Source: CAYMRL01 sp964398985
GTDB taxonomy: Bacteria > Deinococcota > Deinococci > Deinococcales > Trueperaceae
Assembly (NCBI GenBank): GCA_964398985.1
Contig: CAYNOS010000004.1
Location: 1 to 64,000 of the forward strand
DNA length: 64,000 bases
Direction: 5' to 3'
Shown here: in pieces, positions 7,817 through 16,276 of the stretch
Layout of the letters: each line of letters starts with the position of its first letter
How positions within the stretch are numbered: position 1 is the stretch's first letter
Position numbers and translations under genes: made by a program
Notes under the pieces: generated by a model
What the model was told of the DNA's origin: nothing
Databases searched by the model: none
What the model saw: only the letters and a program-made list of their open reading frames with translations

Positions 7817-9068
7817 TGGACCGAGCGCGACGGCCAACGCGGCGCTGAGCGCGAGCGTGAGACCTTACCTTCACAACCCATCGCCCAGCTACCGGCTGCC
7901 GCTCGACGAGCGGGACGCCACCATGCTCGCCCCGGCCGCCACCGACCGCGTGGCGCGAGTCTTGGGATTGCGAGCCAACCACACACCAACCCCACTGGTC
8001 GCGCTTCCGGGGCTCGCGGCCGCGCTCGGCCTTGGCGCCGTGTACGTCAAGGACGAGGGTAAGAGACTGGGACTCGGAAGCTTCAAGGCCCTCGGCGGCG
8101 CCTACGCGTTGGCGATCCTGGTGCTCGAGGAAGCCGAGCGGGTGTTGGGACACCCTGTCGCAGCCGAGGAGTTGCTCGCCGACGAGGTGCGCGCCGTGGC
8201 CGCCGGCATGACCTTCGCTTGCGCCACGGACGGCAATCACGGCCGCTCGGTGGCTCAAGGCGCCGGCCTCGTCGGTGCTCGGGCGGTGGTCTTCGTGCAC
8301 GCCGGCGTGAGCCGGCGGAGGGTCGACGCGATTGCCGGCTTCGGCGCCGAGATCGTGCGTGTCGAGGGCGGCTACGACGACTCCGTGCGCGAAGCCGCGC
8401 GCGTCGCCGAGGAGCGCGGTTGGACGATCTTGTCCGACACCTCGTGGCCGGGCTACGAGCGCATCCCCGGCTTGGTCTCGCAGGGCTACACGCTCCTGGT
8501 GCGCGAGGCGCTCGATGCTCTCCCCCGGCCGCCGACGCATGTCCTCTTGCAGGCAGGCGTCGGCGGGTTCGCCGCGGCCGTGGCGGGTCACCTGGCGCTG
8601 GTCCTGGGCGAGCAGCGGCCACACGTGACGGTCGTCGAGCCGGAGCGCGCCGCGTGCCTCTACGCCAGCCTGGAGGCCGGGCGACCGGTGGTGGTAGACG
8701 GTTCGTTGCCGACGGTCATGGCGATGCTCGAGTGCCACGAGCCGTCTCTGGTGGCCCTGCGGATCCTCGAGAGGGTGGCCGACGGCTTCATGACCGTCGG
8801 CGAGGAGTCGGCTCCCGAGGCGATGCGGCGGTTGGCGGCGCCGCTAGCAGGCGACCCCAGCGTGGTGGCCGGCGAAAGCGGCGGCGTCGGGTTGGCCGGG
8901 CTGCTGTGCGCGATGCGAGACGAGCGCTTGGCGGCCGACGTCGGGCTCGACGCTAACGCACGCGTGCTGGTGGTGAACACCGAGGGCGCGACCGATCCGG
9001 ATCTCTATCAGCGGATGGTGGGGCGCGGGCCCGAGCACGGCGATGCCGTGCTCGGGGACCCCGGCTAG
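7809..9068 (+). CDS. dpaL: Diaminopropionate ammonia-lyase (PLP enzyme)
   Basis: A 419-residue fold-type II PLP enzyme. The Schiff-base lysine is Lys93 in LGSFKALGGAYA, the asparagine loop is TDGNHGRSVAQGA, and the phosphate/glycine region is LLQAGVGGFAAAVAGH; these sequences and the length match DpaL/YgeX, which converts 2,3-diaminopropionate to pyruvate and two ammonia. Serine/threonine deaminases of the same fold are the main alternative, but the SFKALGG and SDTSWPGYERIPGLVSQGY blocks are characteristic of DpaL. The GTG start overlaps the upstream DinB-like gene. The 3' end contains a perfect 11-bp hairpin that may help terminate transcription. Confidence 0.9.
   Translation: MSDGPSATANAALSASVRPYLHNPSPSYRLPLDERDATMLAPAATDRVARVLGLRANHTPTPLVALPGLAAALGLGAVYVKDEGKRLGLGSFKALGGAYALAILVLEEAERVLGHPVAAEELLADEVRAVAAGMTFACATDGNHGRSVAQGAGLVGARAVVFVHAGVSRRRVDAIAGFGAEIVRVEGGYDDSVREAARVAEERGWTILSDTSWPGYERIPGLVSQGYTLLVREALDALPRPPTHVLLQAGVGGFAAAVAGHLALVLGEQRPHVTVVEPERAACLYASLEAGRPVVVDGSLPTVMAMLECHEPSLVALRILERVADGFMTVGEESAPEAMRRLAAPLAGDPSVVAGESGGVGLAGLLCAMRDERLAADVGLDANARVLVVNTEGATDPDLYQRMVGRGPEHGDAVLGDPG
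9031..9055. terminator. Hairpin at the 3' end of dpaL
   Basis: CCGAGCACGGC and its exact complement flank a GAT loop, inside the last codons of dpaL and just before the convergent protease gene. There is no T-run, so its role as a bidirectional terminator is a guess. Confidence 0.4.
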
Positions 9069-9084
9069 CCCGCAGGCCGGCTGG

Positions 9085-11319
9085 CTACCTGTCTCCGGCC
9101 GCCGCGCGCTCCAACTGCTCGGCCAACCACCCGTGGTCCTCTGGGGACGTGGCGTAGACCGGGTCGACGTAGAGCGTCAACCCGCTGATGCGACCCCCGG
9201 CTGCCACCGACAGGAGCGTGGGATACACGCCGAAGAGGTCGCCCTCGTCCACCAGGTCGTTCTCGTTCTCGTCGGACCAGGCCACCAGCATGTTCTCGCC
9301 GGGCAGAACTTCGATGTCGAAGTCGACGATCGCACCGAGGCTCGTCTGGGAGCCGCTGGTGACCAGCTGTCCGAAGGCGTCCTCGATGTAAGCCGCCACG
9401 ATCATCGGGCCCGAGATGGTCGGCGTGATGCTGGTCGTCTTGGAGAAGCGCATGAGGAGGAACTCCTCGTCGTCCCCGCCATCGATCTCGAAGATCAGCT
9501 GGATCTGGTAGTTGCCGTCGTGGGACAGCTGCTCGCGGTCGATGACGATGGCGGTCATGACGGAAGCGCCGGGATCGAGCGTGCCGTCTTGAGGCGAGCC
9601 GGCGGGGATGGTGAACGCGTTCGGTCCCATGGTGCCCGGGTTGTCGCCGGCGGTCTGGTACTCATACAGGCCCCAATCCAAGGTGGAGCCGCTGATGTTG
9701 GTCACTTGGAAGTCGATGCGGTCCGTGCTGGATCCGAACTCGAGCGCCGTGGGCGTGAAGCGCAGCTTGGCGCCAGGAGGATCGGGAATCACCCCGCTGT
9801 CGACGGCCGTCAGCGCCACGGCGGCGTCGATCAGGCCCGCCCCGCAGTCGATGCTGGTGAGCGTGCGCGAGGCGCCCCAGTTGTCGCAGGACGCGTCGGA
9901 CAGCGGGGTCGCGCTGGCGCGCAACGCCGCCAGCGCCTCGGCGGTGCCTAGACCGGGTTCGAGCGCCTTCATGAGCGCGACCACGCCCGCGACGTGCGGA
10001 GCTGCCATCGACGTCCCCTGCAAGAACTGGTAGTCGGACTGCTGTTCGTCATCGTCGTACCAGGTGCTGAGCACGCCGTCCGGGAACAGGTCGCCGTCGA
10101 GGTCCTCGTACAACGCTCCACCAGGGGCCATCACGTCGATGCGTGAGCCGTAGTTCGAGTACTGCGTGCGCTCGCCCAGGTAGTCGGTCGCTCCGACGGT
10201 GATCACGCCGGCGCAGCCGGCGGGCGAGAAGTCGGAGGCGTTCAGGTTCTCGTTCCCGGCTGCAACCACGACGATAGTGTCGACGCTCACGAAGTCCAGC
10301 GTCGCCTGCAACGCCGGCGAGCACGCGAAGGCGCCACCCAGGCTCATGTTGATGACATCCGCCGGGTTGGCGTTGCTGGGTACGCCCGTCACCGAACTGC
10401 CCGCCGCCCAGATGAGAGCGTCGAGGATGTCGGCGAGCGACCCGCCACCATCGCCCAGGACCCGCACCGGCAGTACCTTCGCGCTCCAATCGATGCCGGT
10501 GACGCCTTCATCGTTGTCGCTGGCCGCGCCGATGGTGCCGGCCACGTGGGTGCCGTGGTAGGTGCCGCCGGCCGAGTCGAACGGATCCGAGTCGCGGCCG
10601 TCGCCATCCATGGCGATGTCTGGATCGGAGATGAAGTCGTAGCCCGGCACGATCCGCCCGGCGAAGTCCGGGTGACGCAGGTTCGCGTCCGACTGGCTCC
10701 AGTAGATGCCCGAATCGAGAACACCCACCACCACGGAGCTCGAGCCGGTGGTGATGTCCCAAGCGTCCTCCATGGAGATGGCTTGGTAGTGCCACTGGAG
10801 GTCGTAGAACGTGTCGTTGGGCACCAAGGTGGGATGAAGTATGCGGTTCGGTTCGGCGAAGGCGATCTCGGGAAGCGCGGCAAGCTCGGCCGCCAGCGCC
10901 AGCGTGCTCGCATGATCGAGTCCGGGTGCGCGGTACAGGCCGGCGGCGATGGCGGGTATCATCCGCGCCCTGAGCAGGGTCTCGCCCGCTGCTTCCAGCG
11001 TGGCAGCCGACTCGAGAGCGCTCGCGGCGGATACGGTAGCGACCTGCTTAAAGCCGACGATCAGTTCGCCGGCTATGAATTCGAGGCTGTCATGCCCGGA
11101 GGACGCGCTTGCCTCGGCCCGCCCGGCAAGGGTCAGTGGGCGTGCCTGACCGTCGGGCCCGCGGTCGATCTCGGTCCCGAACGGCGAGCTGCCTACGACC
11201 ACTTCGCCCTCCAGGCTGCCCACGGACGGCGTCTGCCCGCCGCAGGCGACGATCAGCGCCAGCAATAGCACCGCAGAGATCCCACCCAAGGTTGTCAAGC
11301 GCCTACGAGAAGAGAACAT
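9085..11319 (-). CDS. Subtilisin-family (S8) serine protease lipoprotein
   Basis: A 744-residue secreted protease. The N-terminus (MFSSRRRLTTLGG, hydrophobic stretch, then LIVACGG) ends in a lipobox, so Cys26 is probably lipidated and the protein anchored outside the cytoplasmic membrane. A propeptide-like region (residues about 80-160, FIAGELIVGF to AFAEPN) precedes the catalytic domain with Asp202 (VVVGVLDSGIYW), His255 (YHGTHVAGTIGA), oxyanion Asn356 (VVAAGNENLN) and Ser437 (LQGTSMAAPHVAGV). The C-terminal 240 residues are beta-rich and include an EF-hand-like loop DENENDLVDEGD. The start is supported by GGAGGG upstream. It is monocistronic and convergent with dpaL. Confidence 0.93.
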   Translation of the reverse strand: MFSSRRRLTTLGGISAVLLLALIVACGGQTPSVGSLEGEVVVGSSPFGTEIDRGPDGQARPLTLAGRAEASASSGHDSLEFIAGELIVGFKQVATVSAASALESAATLEAAGETLLRARMIPAIAAGLYRAPGLDHASTLALAAELAALPEIAFAEPNRILHPTLVPNDTFYDLQWHYQAISMEDAWDITTGSSSVVVGVLDSGIYWSQSDANLRHPDFAGRIVPGYDFISDPDIAMDGDGRDSDPFDSAGGTYHGTHVAGTIGAASDNDEGVTGIDWSAKVLPVRVLGDGGGSLADILDALIWAAGSSVTGVPSNANPADVINMSLGGAFACSPALQATLDFVSVDTIVVVAAGNENLNASDFSPAGCAGVITVGATDYLGERTQYSNYGSRIDVMAPGGALYEDLDGDLFPDGVLSTWYDDDEQQSDYQFLQGTSMAAPHVAGVVALMKALEPGLGTAEALAALRASATPLSDASCDNWGASRTLTSIDCGAGLIDAAVALTAVDSGVIPDPPGAKLRFTPTALEFGSSTDRIDFQVTNISGSTLDWGLYEYQTAGDNPGTMGPNAFTIPAGSPQDGTLDPGASVMTAIVIDREQLSHDGNYQIQLIFEIDGGDDEEFLLMRFSKTTSITPTISGPMIVAAYIEDAFGQLVTSGSQTSLGAIVDFDIEVLPGENMLVAWSDENENDLVDEGDLFGVYPTLLSVAAGGRISGLTLYVDPVYATSPEDHGWLAEQLERAAAGDR

Positions 11320-11443
11320 TCGACCCTCCGACCTCGACTAGGCACGGAGGCGGCACCGCAGTCCGCCTTCGCCCACGCATGGATATTGCGCGGCAAGACT
11401 ATCTCGCCTTGCGCATGGCTGGAGCCGAAATGCTCTCACGGGC

Positions 11444-11474
11444 TTGCATCATATTAGCTGCTGCTAATATGATG
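11444..11474 (+). promoter_or_regulatory. ArsR-type palindromic operator embedding a promoter
   Basis: A perfect inverted repeat (CATCATATTAGC, spacer TGCT, GCTAATATGATG at 11447-11474) stands out as AT-rich in this GC-rich DNA. A -35 (TTGCAT, 11444-11449) and -10 (TATGAT, 11468-11473) are spaced by 18 bases within it, pointing toward the SRPBCC and ArsR genes. ArsR/SmtB regulators typically bind such repeats, so autorepression by the downstream ArsR protein is likely. Confidence 0.7.
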
Positions 11475-11535
11475 TCCTGGCAACCGTTCGGACGGGCGCA
11501 ACGAAGCCGCCGACGATTCCGCCGAGGAGGGCGAG

Positions 11536-12213
11536 ATGGCATTCAGGTTCGAGGAGCACCTCTCACGCATGGACCGCCGCGTCTACAACAGCGCGCGCGA
11601 CGGCATCGAGACGGTCGTCGTGGCCGCCGCACGCACCTACGCCTCCGACGCCCTCGACCTGTGGGACGCGATCACTCGGCCCGAGCGGCTCGCACGGTGG
11701 TTCCTGCCGATCTCGGGCGACCTGAGGCTCGGCGGCCGCTACCAGCTCGAAGGCAACGCAGGCGGCACGATCCAGGCGTGCGTCGAGCCCGAGCTCATCC
11801 AGGTCACTTGGGAGTTCGGAGGCGGCATCAGCTGGCTGAGCGTGCGACTCAAGCCGCAACCACATGGCACCAAGCTGGAGATCGAGCATGAAGGGCCGGT
11901 CATGCCAGGCTTCACCGAGGTATACGGTCCCGGAGCACTCGGTGTCGGCTGGGATGGTGGCTTCTTCGGGCTGACACTTCACCTTGAGAACCCCCAGATC
12001 GACAAGCCCGTCGAAGCCGATCCGGCGTGGCAGGTGTCGCCCGAAGGCAAGGCCTTCTACGCCGCAGCCGCAATGGCTTGGGGCGAGGCCGACGTCGCTT
12101 CCGGAACACCGGTCGAGACGGCACGCACCCGTGCCGAAGCCACCAGGGCCTTCTACACCGGTGAGGCGCCCGGCATGAGCGCTCCGGACGGCGAGCCGCC
12201 CGCGGAAGCGTAA
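11536..12213 (+). CDS. SRPBCC (AHSA1-like) domain protein
   Basis: A 225-residue protein of the START/SRPBCC superfamily. The N-terminal half has the usual AHSA1 pattern: aromatic entry LDLWDAITRPERLARWFLPISGDLRLGGRYQLEGNAGGTI, the strand VTWEFGGGISWLSVRLKP and a C-terminal helix around GWDGGFFGLTLHL. These proteins form a hydrophobic cavity that binds small lipophilic molecules; no catalytic function can be stated. GAGGAGGG supports the ATG at 11536. It precedes an ArsR regulator by five bases, a very common pairing in which both respond to the same, usually unknown, signal. Confidence 0.88.
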   Translation: MAFRFEEHLSRMDRRVYNSARDGIETVVVAAARTYASDALDLWDAITRPERLARWFLPISGDLRLGGRYQLEGNAGGTIQACVEPELIQVTWEFGGGISWLSVRLKPQPHGTKLEIEHEGPVMPGFTEVYGPGALGVGWDGGFFGLTLHLENPQIDKPVEADPAWQVSPEGKAFYAAAAMAWGEADVASGTPVETARTRAEATRAFYTGEAPGMSAPDGEPPAEA

Positions 12214-12218
12214 CGGCC

Positions 12219-12566
12219 GTGCATCCATTCGCGGTCCTAGGCGACCCCGTGCGCCGCCGCTTGGTCGAGGTGCTCGCCAGCGGCGAACGCTCCGCCGGCG
12301 AGTTGGTCGACATCGTCGGCGGCGAGTTCGGCATCACCCAGTCGGCCATCTCGCAACAACTGCAGGTACTCAGGGAGCAGGGCTTCGCCAAGGCCCGCGC
12401 CGCCGGCAGGCACCGCATCTACGCGCTCGACCCCGAACCGTTGAGGACCGTGAGTGCCTGGGTCGCGTACTACAGCGCGTTCTGGAGCACGGCCCTCGAC
12501 GACCTCGGCAACGAACTCGAGCACGGCAAGGCCGAGCGCGCGCGACTCGGAAAGCCTGCCAATTAG
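12219..12566 (+). CDS. ArsR-family transcriptional regulator
   Basis: A 115-residue winged helix protein starting at GTG 12219. The helix-turn-helix covers AVLGDPVRRRLVEVLASGERSAGELV and ITQSAISQQLQVLREQGFAKARAAGRHRIYALDPEPLRTVSAWV, the classic ArsR layout. No cysteine pair (CxC or ELCVC) is present, so it is probably not a metal sensor. Such metal-free ArsR proteins usually partner with SRPBCC proteins, as here. The perfect palindrome upstream of the pair is its probable operator. Confidence 0.9.
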   Translation: MHPFAVLGDPVRRRLVEVLASGERSAGELVDIVGGEFGITQSAISQQLQVLREQGFAKARAAGRHRIYALDPEPLRTVSAWVAYYSAFWSTALDDLGNELEHGKAERARLGKPAN

Positions 12567-12588
12567 TCTAGAGCCGACCGCAGGCCGG

Positions 12589-13692
12589 CTATTCCCACAG
12601 CCGCGGTTGCACCGTGTCGCGCGGCCGGCCGTCGGCGCCCTCGAGGGAGGACAGCGTGACGCCGAGCAGCCGCACACCCTTCTCGGGCGGGAACAGCCGC
12701 TCCAGCAGAGCCAAGGCGCTTGCCTCGAGCTCGGCGGCGCTGCCGAAGCACGTGGCCTGCGTATGGCTGCGGGTGATCTGGGAGAAGTCGGAGAACTTCA
12801 CCTTGAGAGTGACCGTCCGGCCACGCACCCGCTTGGGCTCGGCGTAGCGCCACACCTTCGCGACCAGCGCGGCAACCTCCTGCCGTGCCGCCTCGAGCTC
12901 GAAGACGTCCTCGGCGAAGGTGTCCTCGGTTCCCAGCGACTTGCGCGGCCGATGCGGTTCGACTGGGCGTTCGTCGACGCCGCGGGCGATGCTGTGGTAC
13001 CAGTGCCCCGCCTTGCCGAAGTGCTCGGTCAGGAACTCGAGGCTCACCGATCGCAGGTCGGCGCCCGTAAGTATGCCGAGCCTCTCCATCTTGGTGGCCG
13101 TGGCCGGACCGACGCCGTGGAAGCGCTTGACGCTCAAGGCGGCGATGAACGCCGCGCCCTTGTCCGGCGTGATCACGGCCTGGCCGTTGGGCTTGTTGAT
13201 GCCGCTGGCCATCTTGGCGAGGAACTTGTTGTAGGAGATCCCCGCCGAGGCCGTGAGGCCGGTGACGACCTCGATGCGCTGGCGCACGGCGCTCGCCACC
13301 GCCGTCGCGCTCGGCAAGCCGAGCTTGTTCTCGGTGACGTCGAGGTAGGCCTCGTCGAGGGACAAGGGCTCCACCAGGTCGGTGGACTCGGCGAAGACGG
13401 CACGGATCTGCGCGGACACGGAGCGGTAGACGTCGAAGCGCGGCTTCACGAACACCAGTTCGGGGCAGCGTCTGAGCGCGCTGACCGACGGCATGGCTGA
13501 GCGCACGCCGAACTCCCTGGCCTCGTAGCTGGCGGCAACGACCACACCTCGCCCCGCTGCGGAGCCCACCGCCACCGGCCTGCCGCGCAGTTCGGGGCGG
13601 TCGCGCTGCTCGACCGAGGCGTAGAAGGCGTCCATGTCGACGTGGATGATCTTGCGGGCGCCGCTGGCAGGGCTGGCCGTGGTGTTCGGCAT
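12589..13692 (-). CDS. dinB: DNA polymerase IV (Y-family)
   Basis: A 367-residue translesion polymerase. Catalytic acidic residues are in IIHVDMDAFYASVE (Asp19, Asp21) and SLDEAYLD (Asp113, Glu114). The thumb helix-hairpin-helix is at VKRFHGVGPATATKMERLGI, and the little-finger domain ends with CFGSAAELEASALALLERLF and RLLGVTLSSLE. There is no clear C-terminal clamp-binding peptide beyond PRLWE. The enzyme copies damaged DNA and extends mismatched ends. Convergent with arsR and divergent from the MFS exporter gene. Confidence 0.95.
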   Translation of the reverse strand: MPNTTASPASGARKIIHVDMDAFYASVEQRDRPELRGRPVAVGSAAGRGVVVAASYEAREFGVRSAMPSVSALRRCPELVFVKPRFDVYRSVSAQIRAVFAESTDLVEPLSLDEAYLDVTENKLGLPSATAVASAVRQRIEVVTGLTASAGISYNKFLAKMASGINKPNGQAVITPDKGAAFIAALSVKRFHGVGPATATKMERLGILTGADLRSVSLEFLTEHFGKAGHWYHSIARGVDERPVEPHRPRKSLGTEDTFAEDVFELEAARQEVAALVAKVWRYAEPKRVRGRTVTLKVKFSDFSQITRSHTQATCFGSAAELEASALALLERLFPPEKGVRLLGVTLSSLEGADGRPRDTVQPRLWE

Positions 13693-13800
13693 CGGCGTCC
13701 TCAGCGTATAAGCTTGGCCGGGCGCTGCGCGAGAGCCGTGGCGCAGCCCGGACGCGCAGCTGACTCCGCGCCGTGCACACCCACGAAGAGGTCCTTCGAG

Positions 13801-15039
13801 TTGTCAACCACTGGCTCCCAGGTAGCAACGACGGTCGACAAGCCGAGCACTCCCCAGTCCCGCTCACGGACCTACGTCGCGGTGCTCGTCGTCCTGGGGC
13901 TGACCCACATGCTCAACGACCTGATGCAGTCGCTCATCCCGGCGTCGTACCCGATCCTGAAGGACGCCTACTCCCTCGACTTCGTGCAGATCGGGTTGAT
14001 CACGCTCACCTTCCAGGTAGCGGGGGCGCTGCTGCAGCCGGTGGTCGGCATGCTCACCGACCGTCGGCCGGCTCCCTACTCCCCCGTCGCCGGCATGATG
14101 TTCACGCTCTCGGGACTGGTGAGCCTGGCGCTGGCGCAGAGCTACACGGCGATCCTCGTCTCGGTCGCGCTGATCGGCATCGGCTCCTCGATCTTCCACC
14201 CCGAGGCGACGCGCATGGCGCGTTACGCAGCCGGCGGCCGCCAGGGGTTGGCGCAAGGCATCTTCCAGGTGGGCGGTCAGGCCGGCGGCGCACTCGGTCC
14301 GGTGCTCGCTGCGCTAATAGTCGTCCCGTGGGGACAACAGAGCCTGGCGTGGTTCGCGGTGCTCGCCCTGGTGGCGATGCTGCTGCTGGCCTGGATCGGC
14401 AGCAAGCAGCGCGAGATCGGCGCCGCCTTCGCCGCCATGCGGGCGCGCGCCGCGCAAGCCGGTGGCGAAGCCCGCCACGCGCCGCTGACCATCACCGTCA
14501 GCCTGATCGTGCTCACGTTGCTGATGTTCACCAAGAACTCTTACGGCGAGAGCTTCAGGTCCTTCTACACCTTCTACCTGATCGAGAAGTTCGGCCTCAC
14601 GATCCCGGCGTCCCAGATGATGCTCTTCGTCTTCATTCTGGCCGGCGCCGTGGGGGTCTTGTTCGGTGGCATCGTCGGCGACCGCATCGGCCGCTACCGC
14701 GTCATTTGGGTCTCGATACTGGGACCCCTGCCGCTGACGCTCGCCCTCCCCTACGCCAACCTCTTGTGGACCGGCGTCCTGACCGTGCTGATCAACCTGA
14801 TCATGGCGAGCGCCTTCGCTTCGATCATGATCTACGCGATGGACCTGTTGCCCAACCGCATCGGCCTGATCGGCGGGCTCTTCTACGGCCTGAACTTCGG
14901 GCTCGGGGGTATCGCCGCCGGCATCCTCGGGGGGCTCGCGGACAGCGTGGGCGTGGAGGCCGTCTTCCGGTTCTGCTCGGTACTGCCGGCCGCTGGGTTG
15001 CTGGCTTGGTTCCTGCCGAGGATCGAGCCCAAGGGCTGA
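13801..15039 (+). CDS. MFS exporter, fosmidomycin-resistance (Fsr) type
   Basis: A 12-helix major facilitator protein of about 412 residues if the TTG at 13801 is used; there is an AGAGG about nine bases upstream and no ATG before the first helix. Fsr-like features are LTHMLNDLMQSLIPASYPILK in helix 1, a DRR loop between helices 2 and 3 (GMLTDRRPAPYSPV), IGSSIFHPEATRMAR and, in the second half, LIEKFGLT and GGIVGDRIGRYR. Fsr proteins export fosmidomycin and other small molecules; the native substrate is unknown. Upstream codons in the same frame overlap a GC-rich hairpin region and are unlikely to be translated. Confidence 0.85.
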   Translation: MSTTGSQVATTVDKPSTPQSRSRTYVAVLVVLGLTHMLNDLMQSLIPASYPILKDAYSLDFVQIGLITLTFQVAGALLQPVVGMLTDRRPAPYSPVAGMMFTLSGLVSLALAQSYTAILVSVALIGIGSSIFHPEATRMARYAAGGRQGLAQGIFQVGGQAGGALGPVLAALIVVPWGQQSLAWFAVLALVAMLLLAWIGSKQREIGAAFAAMRARAAQAGGEARHAPLTITVSLIVLTLLMFTKNSYGESFRSFYTFYLIEKFGLTIPASQMMLFVFILAGAVGVLFGGIVGDRIGRYRVIWVSILGPLPLTLALPYANLLWTGVLTVLINLIMASAFASIMIYAMDLLPNRIGLIGGLFYGLNFGLGGIAAGILGGLADSVGVEAVFRFCSVLPAAGLLAWFLPRIEPKG

Positions 15040-15040
15040 C

Positions 15041-15775
15041 TCACTGGGGTTCGAACCGTCTCCAGTTGCCTTCCGAGACCACCTCTACGACTCCGTCGAC
15101 CACGCTTATCGCGGTCTGATCATCGATCGCGTAAACCGGTACCGGCAGGGCGGCGGCCCACCTCTCGACGTTCACATGCTTGCCGGCGTAGTGATCCTCG
15201 TTCTCGTAATGAGGGATGACCGCGAAGTCGACGAGCCCGGCGCCCGCGGCCGTGCCGACGGTCTTGGGGACCTCACGGCCGCGCGTTTCGAATAGCACGG
15301 CCGTGGCAGTGAGCGCGCGTCCGCTGGCGCTGCGAGGCTCGCTGTAGATTTCACCGAATAGCGAAGCCGAAGCCATGGCGCCGGCGCTCACCCCGACGTA
15401 CACGGTGTTCTCGAGCGTCCGAAGCAAGTCGGTCAGCCCCGACTCGCGCATCCAGAAGCTGAGGTAGAAGGGATCCCCACCCCAGAACAGCAGAGCGTCT
15501 GAAGCGCGAACCGTGGGGACCCAGACCTCCTCGTCGACGCTGGCCAGAGCGGTGAGCTCCAGCACGCCCACCGACTTCCAGCCCAACTCGGCCAAGGGAG
15601 TGGCAACCTCTCCTCGGATCAGCCGGCCAGCCATTTCGGGACCCACCGAGAATGGGTAGATGGCGGTTGGGATAAGGAGCGCACTCGACTCTTCGAGCGG
15701 CTTGCCAAGGAGACCGACCAGGGCGTTACGGATGCTCTCGTTCTTGACTCCTGCCGAGGTCAGTAGAAGCTTCAT
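15041..15775 (-). CDS. pepE: Peptidase E (S51 family alpha-aspartyl dipeptidase-like)
   Basis: A 244-residue protein beginning MKLLLTSAGV at ATG 15775. The nucleophile serine sits in YVGVSAGAMASA, a GxSAGA motif of S51 peptidases, preceded by DALLFWGGDPFYLSFWMRESGL and followed by VIPHYENEDHY that can supply the catalytic histidine. Peptidase E cleaves dipeptides with N-terminal aspartate; cyanophycinase-like members have the same fold but a longer sequence. It converges with the MFS exporter gene, ends two bases from it, and lies downstream of two tRNA-Ser genes on the same strand. Confidence 0.85.
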   Translation of the reverse strand: MKLLLTSAGVKNESIRNALVGLLGKPLEESSALLIPTAIYPFSVGPEMAGRLIRGEVATPLAELGWKSVGVLELTALASVDEEVWVPTVRASDALLFWGGDPFYLSFWMRESGLTDLLRTLENTVYVGVSAGAMASASLFGEIYSEPRSASGRALTATAVLFETRGREVPKTVGTAAGAGLVDFAVIPHYENEDHYAGKHVNVERWAAALPVPVYAIDDQTAISVVDGVVEVVSEGNWRRFEPQ

Positions 15776-15851
15776 GGCACGATCCTCCCGCAGCCTGTCC
15801 ATGAGCGCCGCGGGTTGAACCCCGTCGCTGATGGGGTTCACGGTGAAACGA

Positions 15852-15945
15852 TGGCGGAGAGGGAGGGATTCGAACCCTCGATGGAGGTTTAGGCCCCCAT
15901 ACTCCCTTAGCAGGGGAGCGCCTTCAGCCGCTCGGCCACCTCTCC
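15852..15945 (-). tRNA. tRNA-Ser (anticodon GCT)
   Basis: Minus-strand class II tRNA with acceptor GGAGAGG/CCTCTCC, anticodon stem CTCCC/GGGAG around CTGCTAA (anticodon GCT), a long variable arm, T-loop GTTCGAATC and an encoded 3' CCA. It reads serine AGC/AGU. Confidence 0.97.
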
Positions 15946-15977
15946 AGACGCTTTCACATTGTACGGCTGACCGACGT

Positions 15978-16067
15978 TGGCGGAGGGTGAGGGATTCGAA
16001 CCCCCGGACGAGTTGCCCCGTCTACGGTTTTCAAGACCGTCGCCTTCAACCGCTCGGCCAACCCTCC
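15978..16067 (-). tRNA. tRNA-Ser (anticodon TGA)
   Basis: Minus-strand class II tRNA with acceptor starting GGAGGGT, anticodon stem ACGGT/ACCGT around CTTGAAA (anticodon TGA), long variable arm, GTTCGAATC T-loop and encoded CCA. It is 32 bases upstream of the tRNA-Ser(GCT), so both are probably one transcript. It reads serine UCN codons. Confidence 0.97.
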
Positions 16068-16166
16068 GGTCGCCCTCGACGCTGCCTCCACGGAGGTTGC
16101 CCGCGCGCTGAAGCGCGTGTCCCGGACAGCTCCGCTAGGTCGCTCGCGGTGCGGTCAGCATCGGAG

Positions 16167-16196
16167 ACTATAGCGGTGACGCCGAAGGAGTGTCAA
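16167..16196 (-). promoter_or_regulatory. Promoter of the tRNA-Ser pair
   Basis: On the minus strand TTGACA (16191-16196) and TATAGT (16167-16172) are separated by 18 bases, a near-consensus stable-RNA promoter about 95 bases upstream of the first tRNA. Confidence 0.75.
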
Positions 16197-16238
16197 ACCT
16201 AGCCGGCGCGACTTGCGCGTGCCGAAACGTCGCCCCCC

Positions 16239-16270
16239 TTGACCCCGTACCATGGTACGGACCTCATAAT
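16239..16270 (+). promoter_or_regulatory. MerR-type promoter with long spacer and perfect palindrome
   Basis: TTGACC (16239-16244) and CATAAT (16265-16270) are separated by 20 bases, the over-long spacing that MerR proteins correct by DNA distortion. A perfect 16-bp palindrome CCGTACCATGGTACGG (16245-16260) fills the spacer. The -10 ends six bases before the merR-like ATG, so the message is probably leaderless. Confidence 0.85.
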
Positions 16271-16276
16271 CGGGTC

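Noticed and set aside
9070..12590. Identical 13-mer CCGCAGGCCGGCT at 9070-9082 and 12578-12590, both at convergent gene ends
   Set aside because: In DNA this GC-rich a 13-base match can arise by chance, and only two copies were found; a repeat family cannot be supported.
13720..13815. tRNA-like sequence GTGGCGCAGCCCGGACGCGC upstream of the MFS gene
   Set aside because: The D-arm looks tRNA-like, but no T-arm with GTTCRANNC, no matching T-stem and no good anticodon stem follow, so it is not a tRNA.
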